Assembly: GCA_948144175.1 (NCBI GenBank) | Contig: CANXME010002514.1 | Span: 124,001-188,000 of the forward strand | Length of the DNA stretch: 64,000 bases | Reading direction: 5' to 3' | Source: Closterium sp. NIES-65 | Lineage: Eukaryota > Streptophyta > Zygnematophyceae > Desmidiales > Closteriaceae | Shown here: piece by piece, positions 34,601-44,984 of the stretch | Layout of the letters: each line of letters opens with the position of its first letter | Numbering within the stretch: position 1 is the stretch's first letter | Program-made: the position numbers and the translations under genes | The notes under the pieces: generated by a model | Databases searched by the model: none | Told to the model about the DNA's origin: nothing | The model's input: the letters and a program-made list of their open reading frames with translations, nothing else

Positions 34601-36185
34601 ATTAGCTGGACCAGATAGGGACAAATGGCTAGCTTCCAGGGATGCTGAGTACCAGAGCCTGCTGGAGAATGGGACTTGGGAACTAGTGGTGCTGCCTGAG
34701 GGAAAGAAAGCGGTACAATGCAAGTGGGTGCTAAGGATCAAGACTGACGACAAGGGGCAGGTCACCATCTACAAGAGTAGGTTGGTGGCTAAGGGGTTTA
34801 TGCAGAAGGAGAAGCGGGACTTCAATGAGATCTTTGCTCCCACTGCCAAACCCCCTACCCTTCGTGTCTTGTTGGCAGATGCAGCCGTTAGTGGGAAGTT
34901 CATTATCCAGATGGACATATCAACGGCATTTCTCAACGGGATTTTAGAGGAGGAGGTGTTCATGACGCAGCCACCTGGGTATGAGGATGGTACGGGCAGG
35001 GTGTGCAAGCTGAAAAAGTCCATCTACGGCTTGAAGCAGGCGCCACGCTGCTGGTACCAGAAGTTGGCAGCTGTTTTAGAGGAGATGGGATTCAGGACCA
35101 GCAGCTGTGATGAGAGCCTCTTTCTCAAGGGGGAGGGGGAGAAGCTGGTGCTGTTTCTGGTCTATGTGGACGACATTCTTCTCTTTAGCAGCAGCATGAA
35201 GGAGATCCAGAAGGTGCAGCAGCAGCTGATGGAGAACTTCAAGTGCAAGAACCTTGGGGAGGTAAAGTACTACCTCGGGATGCACGTGGAGAGGGATCTG
35301 GATCACAGGTGGTTGAAGCTGCACCAGGAGAAGTTCATCAAGGAGCTTGGGGAGAAGTACGGAATTGAGAATGAGCGCAAGGTTGCAACTCCCCTGCCAG
35401 CAGAATTCAAGCTTGTGAAAGCTGCAGAGGATGAAGGGGTTGAAGCCGAGGAGCAGCAGCAATTTCAGTCCTTGGTGGGCAGCCTCTTGTATGCAGCAGT
35501 TCACACGAGACCCGACATCTCTTTCTCGGTTGGGCAGCTGGCTAGGGTAGTGCAGAATCCATCAGAGGAGCAGGTGGATGCAGCTGAGCGTGTGGTGAAG
35601 TATCTGAACTCTCACCCAAGCATTGGAGTTCAATACTCCGCATCTGCACAGGTGAAGCAGAAAGGGGTTGAGGTGCTGAAAGAGAAGGGGGAGAGGCTTG
35701 GAGAAGGCAAGCTTTTTCTCACTTGCTTTACTGACGCTACGTGGGCCTCTGAGAAGGAGGATTCCTCATCTGTGGGAGGATACATCTGCGTAGTTGGGGG
35801 AGGACCGGTTAGTTGGAGGTCAAAGAAGCAGACGGAGACAGCACTCTCTTCCGTGGAATCAGAGTACATGGCGATGTTCCATGGGGTGAAGGAGGTGATT
35901 TGGCTGAGGAGGCTATTAGAGGAGATTGGCCAGGAGCAAAATATTGCTACGCCCCTGTTTTGTGATAGCAAGGGAGCTCTTGGGATGGCCAGGAACGCTG
36001 TGCTTCATGGGCTGAATAAGCACATGCGTATCAAGTGGCACTGGCTGCGTAAGGAGGTGAAGAGGGGGACGGTGAATCCAATCTACATCAAGACTCACCA
36101 GCAGCCAGCAGACTTCCTCACCAAGAGGCTTGCGGATGAGTCTCATTGGCGTTGTGTGCGCATGAGTGGAATGAGCATGAACTAG
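31605..36185 (+). CDS. Cop-N Gag-Pol polyprotein, copy H (looks whole)
   Basis: A 1,526-codon frame with the same domain order and length as copy G, differing from it at a small number of residues. In a few blocks, for example GNSMWPHAVRH in the integrase, it agrees with copy I rather than G. All catalytic motifs named for G are visible: CCHC knuckle, DTGA, DD35E triad, YVDD, RNase H. It shares its upstream LTR with G, so its transcription would start from that shared LTR. The near identity of G, H and I indicates recent copying of one active lineage. Confidence 0.95.
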   Translation: MAGNTSAVAGESSAQDRSGSHDSGVSAPRGARTNQGSLIKEVLKNFTVEKFNGEGYDGWAWKMQLYFRQIGLLKLMIGEEPRQSDPALQEDWDERASAGYYLMSQSLELNQRHHVMHLLPEVECGPKAWTVLKELHAPTSVVATLMLERELSALRLSEGEPVQPVLDKLRDLYAKLVTAGITYPEQTKCLKMLSLLPESWLQFTSGLSLPQNQSLWTLEWVRTKILEEDFRRRQLRGGDDGSSGYGMQGSRRGKGRGFGGAGRGAKKDDDSNDQQGGTGWGRGAKSGRGGKSGAGGKMKGSCWYCEKEGHPWFLCYKKPDGWTPQNRHQDGGARRNQKNGANMVADSSDNNPKGNGGAEKKKERTAGQFFHMGDKGEQGDASAKAGAELHPLDYWVLDTGAAWTMTPRKDLLDDVRAAPINEVCSASGHMLKVAGAGRAAFKGADGKPVVLHDVLLVPDLKANLISLRKLGKAGVNTNTDGARTYKGKLGNRVLWDLHESKDVYRSMWQLPALAWHGGGQAREGSASQGECNAVGGVGVKVSARSGETDWATAHRRLGHVAMPLLKQLEKDGAVKGLKLNGQPPDDNCEICLLSKFTRFPFHSVAGRSKKPLELVHMDLVGPLPVQGHKGERYFLTIVDDWSRLMWAYPLKQKDHAASTIRDDWLPFVEKQAECVVKRIRTDRGGEFLGTDMTAWLKKQGIQRELTTAYTPQSNGVAERANRTILETARALLIESGLGNSMWPHAVRHATVARNRVLTKVGDDSWVPLERWLGRKPPVDMLRVFGCMAVAHVPKTYRSKLGASAIWCVHLGLAAESKGWLLWEPSKGVLFDSRDVKFVEGMMYGSWEKQPEARVSQQMEQITMQLDLTPSVWEEGEEAAAEGGDKEKVQEAPAGGGDGVEISGSTSGAAGSEGGEQQQGKTKKPKGVIMKGWETPVSRPGRTRMATKKLTAGADVAEQQLGTEEALLILPHGYDPDEEDQPAYCFLAPAPEEPASMEEALAGPDRDKWLASRDAEYQSLLENGTWELVVLPEGKKAVQCKWVLRIKTDDKGQVTIYKSRLVAKGFMQKEKRDFNEIFAPTAKPPTLRVLLADAAVSGKFIIQMDISTAFLNGILEEEVFMTQPPGYEDGTGRVCKLKKSIYGLKQAPRCWYQKLAAVLEEMGFRTSSCDESLFLKGEGEKLVLFLVYVDDILLFSSSMKEIQKVQQQLMENFKCKNLGEVKYYLGMHVERDLDHRWLKLHQEKFIKELGEKYGIENERKVATPLPAEFKLVKAAEDEGVEAEEQQQFQSLVGSLLYAAVHTRPDISFSVGQLARVVQNPSEEQVDAAERVVKYLNSHPSIGVQYSASAQVKQKGVEVLKEKGERLGEGKLFLTCFTDATWASEKEDSSSVGGYICVVGGGPVSWRSKKQTETALSSVESEYMAMFHGVKEVIWLRRLLEEIGQEQNIATPLFCDSKGALGMARNAVLHGLNKHMRIKWHWLRKEVKRGTVNPIYIKTHQQPADFLTKRLADESHWRCVRMSGMSMN

Positions 36186-36227
36186 TATGGAATGATGGGG
36201 ATGCAGCCGGCAGGCTGAGGGGGAGTG

Positions 36228-37320
36228 TGTTGGGTGCAAATTCACATTGCACGACATCCTGCCGTCTGTTTGTACGAGTATGCGTGTGCGAATGCATTTG
36301 CGTGTGAATGGTATGTTTGTGTGTTTGTTTGCTTTCGCAATTTTCGCTTGAAGCATTTGCAGGTACTCGCAAAATGTGCGCTTCGGCATAACATTGTACG
36401 CGCTATGAACAGTAGAAGCAGAAAGGACGAGCTCGCAAAGGAACCCAAGATGGAAGCTTTGCGGTTCAACTTACTTGATTGCGCAGATTCAGTTCTATCC
36501 AACTCGAAATTGTACTGTTTTGTTTGGTTGACTATAGTGTAGCAGGGCAGGCACTATAGGGGTACAATTTAGGTGAAGGTTGGATGTTGTTTGTCTGTAT
36601 CTGCATGCTACAGGGCCAGGGGAAACCAGCGGAACCAGCATTTGGCTGGTTGGGCAAAGACAAAACAGGTTCTGTTTTTAGGACCTGAACCTGGTTGTTG
36701 TTTTTCCAGGTTGGAAAAACAGAACCAGAGGTTGTTTACCAACCTACCACCTGCTGTTTTGTCCAGCCAGGTTGGTTCTGTTGCTTGGAATTATTTGGGA
36801 TCATCCCTGGTTGTTCTCAGGTTCATTCCCAAGGTCCTTGCTAGCTAGAACTATTTATTCCTTCTCTGTTTGTACCTGGATATAGTGAAATTGATTCAAG
36901 CGAATTCCTTCCTTGCTGGAATTTCTTTTCTACGCGGTGCGACGGCGGAATGCTACCCAAGTCAACGCTAGTACGCTAGCACTCCAACGATAGGCTAACG
37001 CTGTCCGAGCCATAACTTCGTAATGACAGAACTTTTCGCGAGGCAACTTGGCTTATTTTAAAGCTCTTAGAGTGAGCTTCGATATAGGAAATTCTCAGCT
37101 TAATCCGGTCGACGGTCTGCACGATACGCTGCGCGACGTTCAAGGTACTCTTGCTGTTTTGACTAAGTCCCTCTTGATCCCTCTCTCTACAAACTCGGAC
37201 CCGAGGATAGGGGCTGGTCTTGTACCAGGCACCCAAGGACCCTTGGAGGTGACCCCGAGGAGAGGTTTTAAGTGTGATAAAGTCTTAATAGCTTGAGTTT
37301 ATTAGGCCCTTACACCAACA
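36228..37320 (+). repeat. Cop-N LTR, 3' LTR of copy H
   Basis: 1,093 bp. It ends at 37320 and is followed by GTGGG, the right copy of the target duplication of the whole array. Confidence 0.95.
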
Positions 37321-38129
37321 GTGGGTGCCGTTGGAGAGGTGGCTTGGGAGGAAGCCGCCGGTGGACATGCTGAGGGTGTTCGGTTGCATGGCAGTCGCCC
37401 ACGTCCCCAAGACGTACCGCAGTAAGTTGGGGGCGAGTGCAATCTGGTGTGTGCATTTGGGGCTGGCTGCTGAGAGCAAGGGATGGCTGCTGTGGGAACC
37501 TTCCAAGGGTGTATTGTTTGACAGCAGGGATGTGAAGTTTGTTGAGGGCATGATGTATGGGAGCTGGGAGAAACAGCCGGAGGCCAGGGAATCCCAGCAG
37601 ATGGAGCAGATCACCATGCAGCTGGACCTGACTCCTAGTGTGTGGGAGGAGGGAGAGGAGGCAGCTGCAGAGGGTGGTGATGGAAAGAAGGTACAGGAGG
37701 CACCTGCTGGTGGAGAAAATGATGTGGAGACTGGCACTAGTGGAGCTGCTAGATCTGAGGGGAGAGAGCAGCAGCAGGGGAAAACTAAGAAGCCGAAGGG
37801 TGTCGTTATGAAGGGATGGGAGACACCTGTCTCCAGGCCAGGACGTACCCGTATGGCTACTAAGAAGCTGACTGCAGGAGCTGATGTAGCGGAGCAGCAG
37901 CTTGGGACTGAGGAGGCATTGCTGATTCTACCGCATGGCTATGACCCGGATGAGGAGGATGAGCCTGCGTACTGTTTTCTTGCCCCTGCACCAGAGGAAC
38001 CAGCTAGCATGGAGGAGGCATTAGCGGGACCAGATAGGGACAAATGGCTAGCTTCTAGGGATGCTGAGTACCAGAGCCTGCTGGAGAATGGGACTTGAGA
38101 ACTAGTGGTGCTGCCTGAGGGAAAGAAAG

Positions 38130-39222
38130 TGTTGGGTGCAAATTCACATTGCACGACATCCTGCCGTCTGTTTGTACGAGTATGCGTGTGCGAATGCATT
38201 TGCGTGTGAATGGTATGTTTGTGTGTTTGTTTGCTTTCGCAATTTTCGCTTGAAGCATTTGCAGGTACTCGCACAATGTGCGCTTCGGTATAACATTGTA
38301 TGCGCTATGAACAGTACAAGCAGAAAGGACGAGCTCGCAAAGGAACCCAAGATGGAAGCTTTGCGGTTCAACTTACTTGATTGCGCAGATTCAGTTCTAT
38401 CCAACTCGAAATTGTACTGTTTTGTTTGGTTGACTATAGTGTAGCAGGGCAGGCACTATAGGGGTACAATTTAGGTGAAGGTTGGATGTTGTTTGTCTGT
38501 ATCTGCATGCTACAGGGCCAGGGGAAACCAGCGGAACCAGCATTTGGCTGGTTGGGGAAAGACAAAACAGGTTCTGTTTTTAGGACCTGAACCTGGTTGT
38601 TGTTTCCCCAGGTTGGAAAAACAGAACCAGAGGTTGTTCACCAACCTATCACCTGCTATTTTGTCCAGCCAGGTTGGTTCTGTTGCTTGGAATTATTTGG
38701 GATCATCCCTGGTTGTTCTCAGGTTCATTCCCAAGGTCCTTGCTAGCTAGAACTATTTATTCCTTCTCTGTTTGTACCTGAACATAGTAAAATTGATTCA
38801 AGCGAATTCCTTCCTTGCTGGAATTTCTTTTCTACGCGGTGCGACGGCGGAATGCTACCCGAGTCAACGCTAGTACGCTAGCACTCCAACGCTAGGCTAA
38901 CGCTGCCCGAGCCATAACTTCGTAATGGCAGAACTTTTCGCGAGGCAACTTGGCTTATATTAAAGCTCTTAGAGTGAGCTTCGATATAGGAAATTCTCAG
39001 CTTAATCCAATCGACGGTCTGCACGATACGCTGCGCGACGTTCAAGGTACTCTTGCTGTTTTGACTAAGTCCCTTTTGATCCCTCTCTCTACAAACTCGG
39101 ACCCGAGGATAGGGGCTGGTCTTGTACCAGGCACCCAAGGACCCTTGGAGGTGACCCCGAGGAGAGGTTTTAAGTGTGATAAAGTCTTAATAGCTTGAGT
39201 TTATTAGGCCCTTACACCAACA
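38130..39222 (+). repeat. Cop-N LTR, 5' LTR of copy I
   Basis: 1,093 bp. Its front part resembles the shared G/H LTR more than its own 3' partner. Confidence 0.95.
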
Positions 39223-39268
39223 AGCTGGTATCAGAGCTGCGTTATAGTGATCCTCGATATAGGTAGCT

Positions 39269-42200
39269 ATGGCGGGCAACACCTCGGCGGTAGCTGGTGA
39301 ATCTTCAGCCCAAGATCGTAGCGGCAGCCATGATTCTGGTGTTTCTGCGCCAAGGGGAGCGCGAACAAGCCAGGGCTCGCTGATCAAGGAGGTGCTGAAA
39401 AACTTCACCGTCGAGAAGTTCAATGGTGAGGGCTATGATGATTGGGCCTGGAAAATGCAACTTTATTTCCGTCAAATCGGATTGCTGAAACTAATGATTG
39501 GGGAGGAGCCTAGACCGAGTGACCCCGCCCTTCAGGAAGATTGGGACGAGCGCGCCTCGGCTGGCTACTACTTGATGTCGCAGAGTTTGGAGCTGAACCA
39601 GCGTCACCACGTCATGCACCTGCTGCCGGAGGTTGAGTGCGGTCCGAAGGCGTGGACGGTGTTGAAGGAGCTGCACGCCCCGACCTCCGTTGTTGCAACA
39701 TTGATGCTGGAGAGGGAGCTGTCCGCGTTGCGCCTGAGCGAGGGAGAGCCGGTGCAACCTGTCCTGGACAAATTGCGCGACCTCTACGCGAAGTTGGCGA
39801 CCGCAGGAATCACCTACCCGGAGCAAACAAAGTGCTTGAAGATGCTCTCGCTGCTGCCGGAATCGTGGCTTCAATTTACGAGCGGATTGAGCCTGCCGCA
39901 GAACCAGAGCTTGTGGACGCTCGAGTGGGTGCGGACGAAGATTCTGGAGGAGGACTTCCGTCGCCGCCAACTGAGGGGTGGAGACGACGGCAGCAGCGGC
40001 TACGGGATGCAAGGGAGCCGACGTGGCAAAGGACGTGGCTTCGGTGGTGCTGGACGCGGTGCAAAGAAAGACGACGACTCCAACGACCAACAAGGAGGTA
40101 CCGGTTGGGGTCGCGGTGCAAAATCTGGACGTGGGGGCAAGTCGGGTGCTGGTGGCAAAATGAAAGGGAGTTGCTGGTATTGTGAGAAGGAAGGGCACCC
40201 CTGGTTTTTGTGCTATAAGAAACCCGATGGATGGACCCCCCAGAATCGTCACCAGGATGGCGGCGCGCGGAGGAACCAGAAAAACGGTGCCAACATGATC
40301 GCTGATTCGTCCGACAACAACCCAAAGGGCAACGGCGGTGCGGAGAAGAAGAAGGAGCGCACCGCGGGCCAATTCTTCCATATGGGAGACAAGGGGGAGC
40401 AAGGAGACGCCTCTGCTAAGGCTGGAGCAGAGCTGCACCCCCTGGACTATTGGGTGTTGGACACAGGCGCTGCTTGGACAATGACGCCGCGCAAGGACCT
40501 GCTGGACGACGTACGCGCTGCACCGATTAATGAGGTGTGCTCTGCCTCTGGACACATGTTGAAGGTGGCTGGTGCGGGACGAGCTGCATTTAAGGGAGCG
40601 GATGGCAAGCCGGTGGTGCTGCACGACGTTCTCCTCGTCCCCGACCTGAAGGCCAACCTCATCTCCCTCCGTAAGCTTGGCAAGGCTGGGGTGAACACCA
40701 ACACGGATGGGGCTCGCACTTATAAGGGGAAGCTGGGCAATCGGGTGCTTTGGGATCTGCACGAGAGCAAGGACGTGTACAGATCCATGTGGCAGCTGCC
40801 GGCGCTGGCGTGGCATGGTGAGGGGCAGGCTAGAGAGGGGTCTGCATCCCAGGGGGAGTGCAACGCCGTTGGAGGGGTTGGTGTGAAAGTGTCGGCCAGA
40901 TCTGGGGAGACGGATTGGGCAACGGCACACCGACGCTTGGGGCATGTGGCAATGCCTTTGCTGAAGCAGCTGGAGAAGGATGGAGCCGTTAAGGGCTTGA
41001 AGCTGAACGGACAACCACCCGATGATAACTGTGAAATCTGTTTGCTCTCAAAGTTTACCCGTTTCCCCTTCCATAGTGTGGCTGGCAGGAGCAAGAAGCC
41101 GTTGGAGCTGGTCCACATGGACTTGGTGGGGCCGCTGCCGGTTCAGGGACACAAGGGGGAGCGGTACTTCCTGACCATTGTGGATGATTGGAGCAGGCTT
41201 ATGTGGGCATATCCGCTGAAGCAGAAGGACCATGCCGCCTCTACGATACGGGAAGATTGGCTGCCATTCGTGGAGAAGCAAGCGGAGTGTGTGGTGAAGC
41301 GGATTAGGACAGATCGGGGTGGTGAGTTCCTTGGAGCTGAGATGACGGCCTGGCTCAAGAAGCAGGGCATCCAGAGGGAGCTGACCACGGCTTACACCCC
41401 ACAGTCTAACGGTGTAGCAGAACGGGCGAACCGGACAATTCTGGAGACAGCTAGGGCGCTGCTCATAGAATCTGGGCTGGGCAACTCCATGTGGCCCCAT
41501 GCTGTTCGGCACGCTACCGTCGCTAGGAACAGGGTACTCACAAAGGTTGGGGATGACTCGTGGGTGCCGTTGGAGAGGTGGCTTGGGAGGAAGCCGCCGG
41601 TGGACATGCTGAGGGTGTTCGGTTGCATGGCAGTCGCCCACGTCCCCAAGACCTACCGCAGTAAGTTGGGGGCGAGTGCAATCTGGTGTGTGCATTTGGG
41701 GCTGGCTGCTGAGAGCAAGGGATGGCTGCTGTGGGAACCCTCCAAGGGTGTGTTATTTGACAGCAGGGATGTGAAGTTTGTTGAGGGCATGATGTATGGG
41801 AGCTGGGAGAAACAGCCGGAGGCCAGGGTGTCCCAGCAGATGGAGCAGATTACCATGCAGCTGGACCTGACTCCTAGTGTGTGGGAGGAGGGAGAGGAGG
41901 CAGCTGCAGAGGGTGGTGATAAAGAGAAGGTGCAGGAGGCACCTGCTGGTGGAGGTGATGGTGTGGAGATTAGCGGTAGCACTAGTGGAGCTGCTGGATC
42001 TGAGGGAGGAGAGCAGCAGCAGGGGAAAACTAAGAAGCCGAAGGGTGTTATTATGAAGGGATGGGAGACACCCGTCTCCAGGCCAGGACGTACCCGTATG
42101 GCTACTAAGAAGCTGACTGCAGGAGCTGATGTAGCGGAGCAGCAGCTTGGGACCGAGGAGGCATTGCTGATTCTACCGCATGGCTATGACCCGGATGAGG

Positions 42201-43849
42201 AGGATCAACCTGCGTACTGTTTTCTTGCCCCTGCACCAGAGGAACCAGCTAGCATGGAGGAGGCATTAGCTGGACCAGATAGGGACAAATGGCTAGCTTC
42301 CAGGGATGCTGAATACCAGAGCCTGCTGGAGAATGGGACTTGGGAACTAGTGGTGCTGCCTGAGGGAAAGAAAGCGGTACAATGCAAGTGGGTGCTAAGG
42401 ATCAAGACTGACGACAAGGGGCAGGTCACCATCTACAAGAGTAGGTTGGTGGCTAAGGGGTTTATGGAGAAGGAGAAGCGGGACTTCAATGAGATCTTTG
42501 CTCCCACTGCCAAACCCCCTACCCTTCGTGTCTTGTTGGCAGATGCAGCCGTTAGTGGGAAGTTCATTATCCAGATGGACATATCAACGGCATTTCTCAA
42601 CGGGATTTTAGAGGAGGAGGTGTTCATGACGCAGCCACCTGGGTATGAGGATGGTACGGGCAGGGTGTGCAAGCTGAAAAAGTCCATCTATGGCTTGAAG
42701 CAGGCGCCACGCTGCTGGTACCAGAAGTTGGCAGCTGTTTTAGAGGAGATGGGATTCAGGACCAGCAGCTGTGATGAGAGCCTCTTTCTCAAGGGGGAGG
42801 GGGAGAAGCTGGTGCTGTTTCTGGTCTATGTGGACGACATTCTTCTCTTTAGCAGCAGCATGAAGGAGGTCCAGAAGGTGCAGCAGCAGCTGATGGAGAA
42901 CTTCAAGTGCAAGAACCTTGGGGAGGTAAAGTACTACCTCGGGATGCACGTGGAGAGGGATCTGGATCACAGGTGGTTGAAGCTGCACCAGGAGAAGTTC
43001 ATCAAGGAGCTTGGGGAGAAGTATGGAATTGAGAATGAGCGCAAGGTTGCAACTCCCCTGCCAGCAGAATTCAAGCTTGTGAAAGCTGCAGAGGATGAAG
43101 GAGTTGAAGCCGAGGAGCAGCAGCAATTTCAGTCCTTGGTGGGCAGCCTCTTGTATGCAGCAGTTCACACGAGACCCGACATCTCTTTCTCGGTTGGGCA
43201 GCTGGCTAGGGTAGTGCAGAATCCATCAGAGGAGCAGGTGGATGCAGCTGAGCGTGTGGTGAAGTATCTGAACTCTCACCCAAGCATTGGAGTTCAATAC
43301 TCCGCATCTGCACAGGTGAAGCAGAAAGGGGTTGAGGTGCTGAAAGAGAAGGGGGAGAGGCTTGGAGAAGGCAAGCTTTTTCTCACTTGCTTTACTGATG
43401 CTACGTGGGCCTCTGAGAAGGAGGATTCCTCATCTGTGGGAGGATACATCTGCGTAGTTGGGGGAGGACCGGTTAGTTGGAGGTCAAAGAAGCAGACGGA
43501 GACAGCACTCTCTTCCGTGGAGTCAGAGTACATGGCGATGTTCCATGGGGTGAAGGAGGTGATTTGGCTGAGGAGGTTGTTAGAGGAGATTGGCCAGGAG
43601 CAGAAGGTTGCTACGCCGCTGTTTTGTGATAGCAAGGGAGCTCTTGGGATGGCCAGGAACGCTGTGCTTCATGGGCTGAATAAGCACATGCGTATCAAGT
43701 GGCACTGGCTGCGTAAGGAGGTGAAGAGGGGGACGGTGAATCCGATCTACATCAAGACTCACCAGCAGCCAGCGGACTTCCTCACCAAGAGGCTTGCGGA
43801 TGAGTCTCATTGGCGTTGTGTGCGCATGAGTGGAATGAGCATGAACTAG
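39269..43849 (+). CDS. Cop-N Gag-Pol polyprotein, copy I (looks whole)
   Basis: A 1,526-codon frame, same start context and domain order as G and H: Gag, CCHC knuckle, DTGA protease, HHCC and DD35E integrase, YVDD reverse transcriptase, RNase H. It is very close to H in sequence. The element encodes the full set of proteins known for Ty1/copia retrotransposons in one polyprotein. By family precedent the polyprotein is cut by its own protease, and many Copia elements make extra Gag by alternative splicing or read-through. I see no direct sign of which this family uses. Confidence 0.95.
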   Translation: MAGNTSAVAGESSAQDRSGSHDSGVSAPRGARTSQGSLIKEVLKNFTVEKFNGEGYDDWAWKMQLYFRQIGLLKLMIGEEPRPSDPALQEDWDERASAGYYLMSQSLELNQRHHVMHLLPEVECGPKAWTVLKELHAPTSVVATLMLERELSALRLSEGEPVQPVLDKLRDLYAKLATAGITYPEQTKCLKMLSLLPESWLQFTSGLSLPQNQSLWTLEWVRTKILEEDFRRRQLRGGDDGSSGYGMQGSRRGKGRGFGGAGRGAKKDDDSNDQQGGTGWGRGAKSGRGGKSGAGGKMKGSCWYCEKEGHPWFLCYKKPDGWTPQNRHQDGGARRNQKNGANMIADSSDNNPKGNGGAEKKKERTAGQFFHMGDKGEQGDASAKAGAELHPLDYWVLDTGAAWTMTPRKDLLDDVRAAPINEVCSASGHMLKVAGAGRAAFKGADGKPVVLHDVLLVPDLKANLISLRKLGKAGVNTNTDGARTYKGKLGNRVLWDLHESKDVYRSMWQLPALAWHGEGQAREGSASQGECNAVGGVGVKVSARSGETDWATAHRRLGHVAMPLLKQLEKDGAVKGLKLNGQPPDDNCEICLLSKFTRFPFHSVAGRSKKPLELVHMDLVGPLPVQGHKGERYFLTIVDDWSRLMWAYPLKQKDHAASTIREDWLPFVEKQAECVVKRIRTDRGGEFLGAEMTAWLKKQGIQRELTTAYTPQSNGVAERANRTILETARALLIESGLGNSMWPHAVRHATVARNRVLTKVGDDSWVPLERWLGRKPPVDMLRVFGCMAVAHVPKTYRSKLGASAIWCVHLGLAAESKGWLLWEPSKGVLFDSRDVKFVEGMMYGSWEKQPEARVSQQMEQITMQLDLTPSVWEEGEEAAAEGGDKEKVQEAPAGGGDGVEISGSTSGAAGSEGGEQQQGKTKKPKGVIMKGWETPVSRPGRTRMATKKLTAGADVAEQQLGTEEALLILPHGYDPDEEDQPAYCFLAPAPEEPASMEEALAGPDRDKWLASRDAEYQSLLENGTWELVVLPEGKKAVQCKWVLRIKTDDKGQVTIYKSRLVAKGFMEKEKRDFNEIFAPTAKPPTLRVLLADAAVSGKFIIQMDISTAFLNGILEEEVFMTQPPGYEDGTGRVCKLKKSIYGLKQAPRCWYQKLAAVLEEMGFRTSSCDESLFLKGEGEKLVLFLVYVDDILLFSSSMKEVQKVQQQLMENFKCKNLGEVKYYLGMHVERDLDHRWLKLHQEKFIKELGEKYGIENERKVATPLPAEFKLVKAAEDEGVEAEEQQQFQSLVGSLLYAAVHTRPDISFSVGQLARVVQNPSEEQVDAAERVVKYLNSHPSIGVQYSASAQVKQKGVEVLKEKGERLGEGKLFLTCFTDATWASEKEDSSSVGGYICVVGGGPVSWRSKKQTETALSSVESEYMAMFHGVKEVIWLRRLLEEIGQEQKVATPLFCDSKGALGMARNAVLHGLNKHMRIKWHWLRKEVKRGTVNPIYIKTHQQPADFLTKRLADESHWRCVRMSGMSMN

Positions 43850-43891
43850 TATGGAATGATTGGGATGCAGCCGGCAGGCTGAGGGGGAGTG

Positions 43892-44984
43892 TGTTGGGTG
43901 CAAATTCACATTGCACGACATCCTGCCGTCTGTTTGTACGAGTATGCGTGTGCGAATGCATTTGCGTGTGAATGGTATGTTTGTGTGTTTGTTTGCTTTC
44001 GCAATTTTCGCTTGAAGCATTTGCAGGTACTCGCAAAATGTGCGCTTCGGCATAACATTGTACGCGCTATGAACAGTACAAGCAGAAAGGACGAGCTCGC
44101 AAAGGAACCCAAGATGGAAGCTTTGCGGTTCGGCTTACTTGATTGCGCAGATTCAGTTCTATCCAACTCGAAATTGTACTGTTTTGTTTGGTTGACTATA
44201 GTGTAGCAGGGCAGGCACTATAGGGGTACAATTTAGGTGAAGGTTGGATGTTGTTTGTCTGTATCTGCATGCTACAGGGCCAGGGGAAACCAGCGGAACC
44301 AGCATTTGGCTGGTTGGGCAAAGACAAAACAGGTTCTGTTTTTAGGACCTGAACCTGGTTGTTGTTTTCCCAGGTTGGAAAAACAGAACCAGAGGTTGTT
44401 CACCAACCTATCACCTGCTATTTTGTTCAGCCAGGTTGGTTCTGTTGCTTGGAATTATTTGGGATCATCCCTGGTTGTTCCCAGGTTGATTCCCAAGGTC
44501 CTTGCTAGCTAGAGCTATTTATTCCTTCTCTGTTTGTACCTGAATATAGTGAAATTGATTCAAGCGAATTCCTTCCTTGCTGGAATTTCTTTTCTACGCG
44601 GTGCGACGGCGGAATGCTACCCGAGTCAACGCTAGTACGCTAGCACTCCAACGCTAGGCTAACGCTGTCCGAGCCATAACTTCGTAATGGCAGAACTTTT
44701 CGCGAGGCAACTTGGCTTATTTTAAAGCTCTTAGAGTGAGCTTCGATATAGGAAATTCTCAGCTTAATCCGGTCGACGGTCTGCACGATACGCTGCGCGA
44801 CGCTCAAGGTACTCTTGCTGTTTTGACTAAGTCCCTCTTGATCCCTCTCTCTACAAACTCGGACCCGAGGATAGGGGCTGGTCTTGTACCAGGCACCCAA
44901 GGACCCTTGGAGGTGACCCCGAGGAGAGGTTTTAAGTGTGATAAAGTCTTAATAGCTTGAGTTTATTAGGCCCTTACACCAACA
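43892..44984 (+). repeat. Cop-N LTR, 3' LTR of copy I
   Basis: 1,093 bp, followed by GAAAG. It carries the TTCGGCTTACTTG marker of the second subgroup, and rare variants shared with the solo LTR at 5838-6930. Confidence 0.95.

Larger units (their letters stand above)
24343..37320 (+). mobile_element. Tandem Cop-N array: partial LTR-LTR-G-LTR-H-LTR
   Basis: One insertion into the integrase region of copy B, flanked by GTGGG at 24338-24342 and 37321-37325. Inside are a 360-bp LTR front piece (24343-24702), a full LTR (24703-25796), internal region G, a shared LTR (30466-31558), internal region H, and a final LTR (36228-37320). Both internal regions look whole. The middle LTR ends G and is followed directly by the primer-binding site of H, so the two elements share it. 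Such arrays are known products of unequal recombination between LTRs or of events during reverse transcription. Confidence 0.93.
38130..44984 (+). mobile_element. Cop-N copy I: full-length element that looks whole
   Basis: 6,855 bp: 5' LTR 38130-39222, primer-binding site 39226-39237, Gag-Pol 39269-43849, purine-rich tract before 43892, 3' LTR 43892-44984. GAAAG flanks it (38125-38129 and 44985-44989) within the reverse transcriptase region of copy B. Despite an open reading frame and intact duplication, the two LTRs differ at about 19 positions by eye (about 1.7%), much more than in copy A. Confidence 0.96.
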
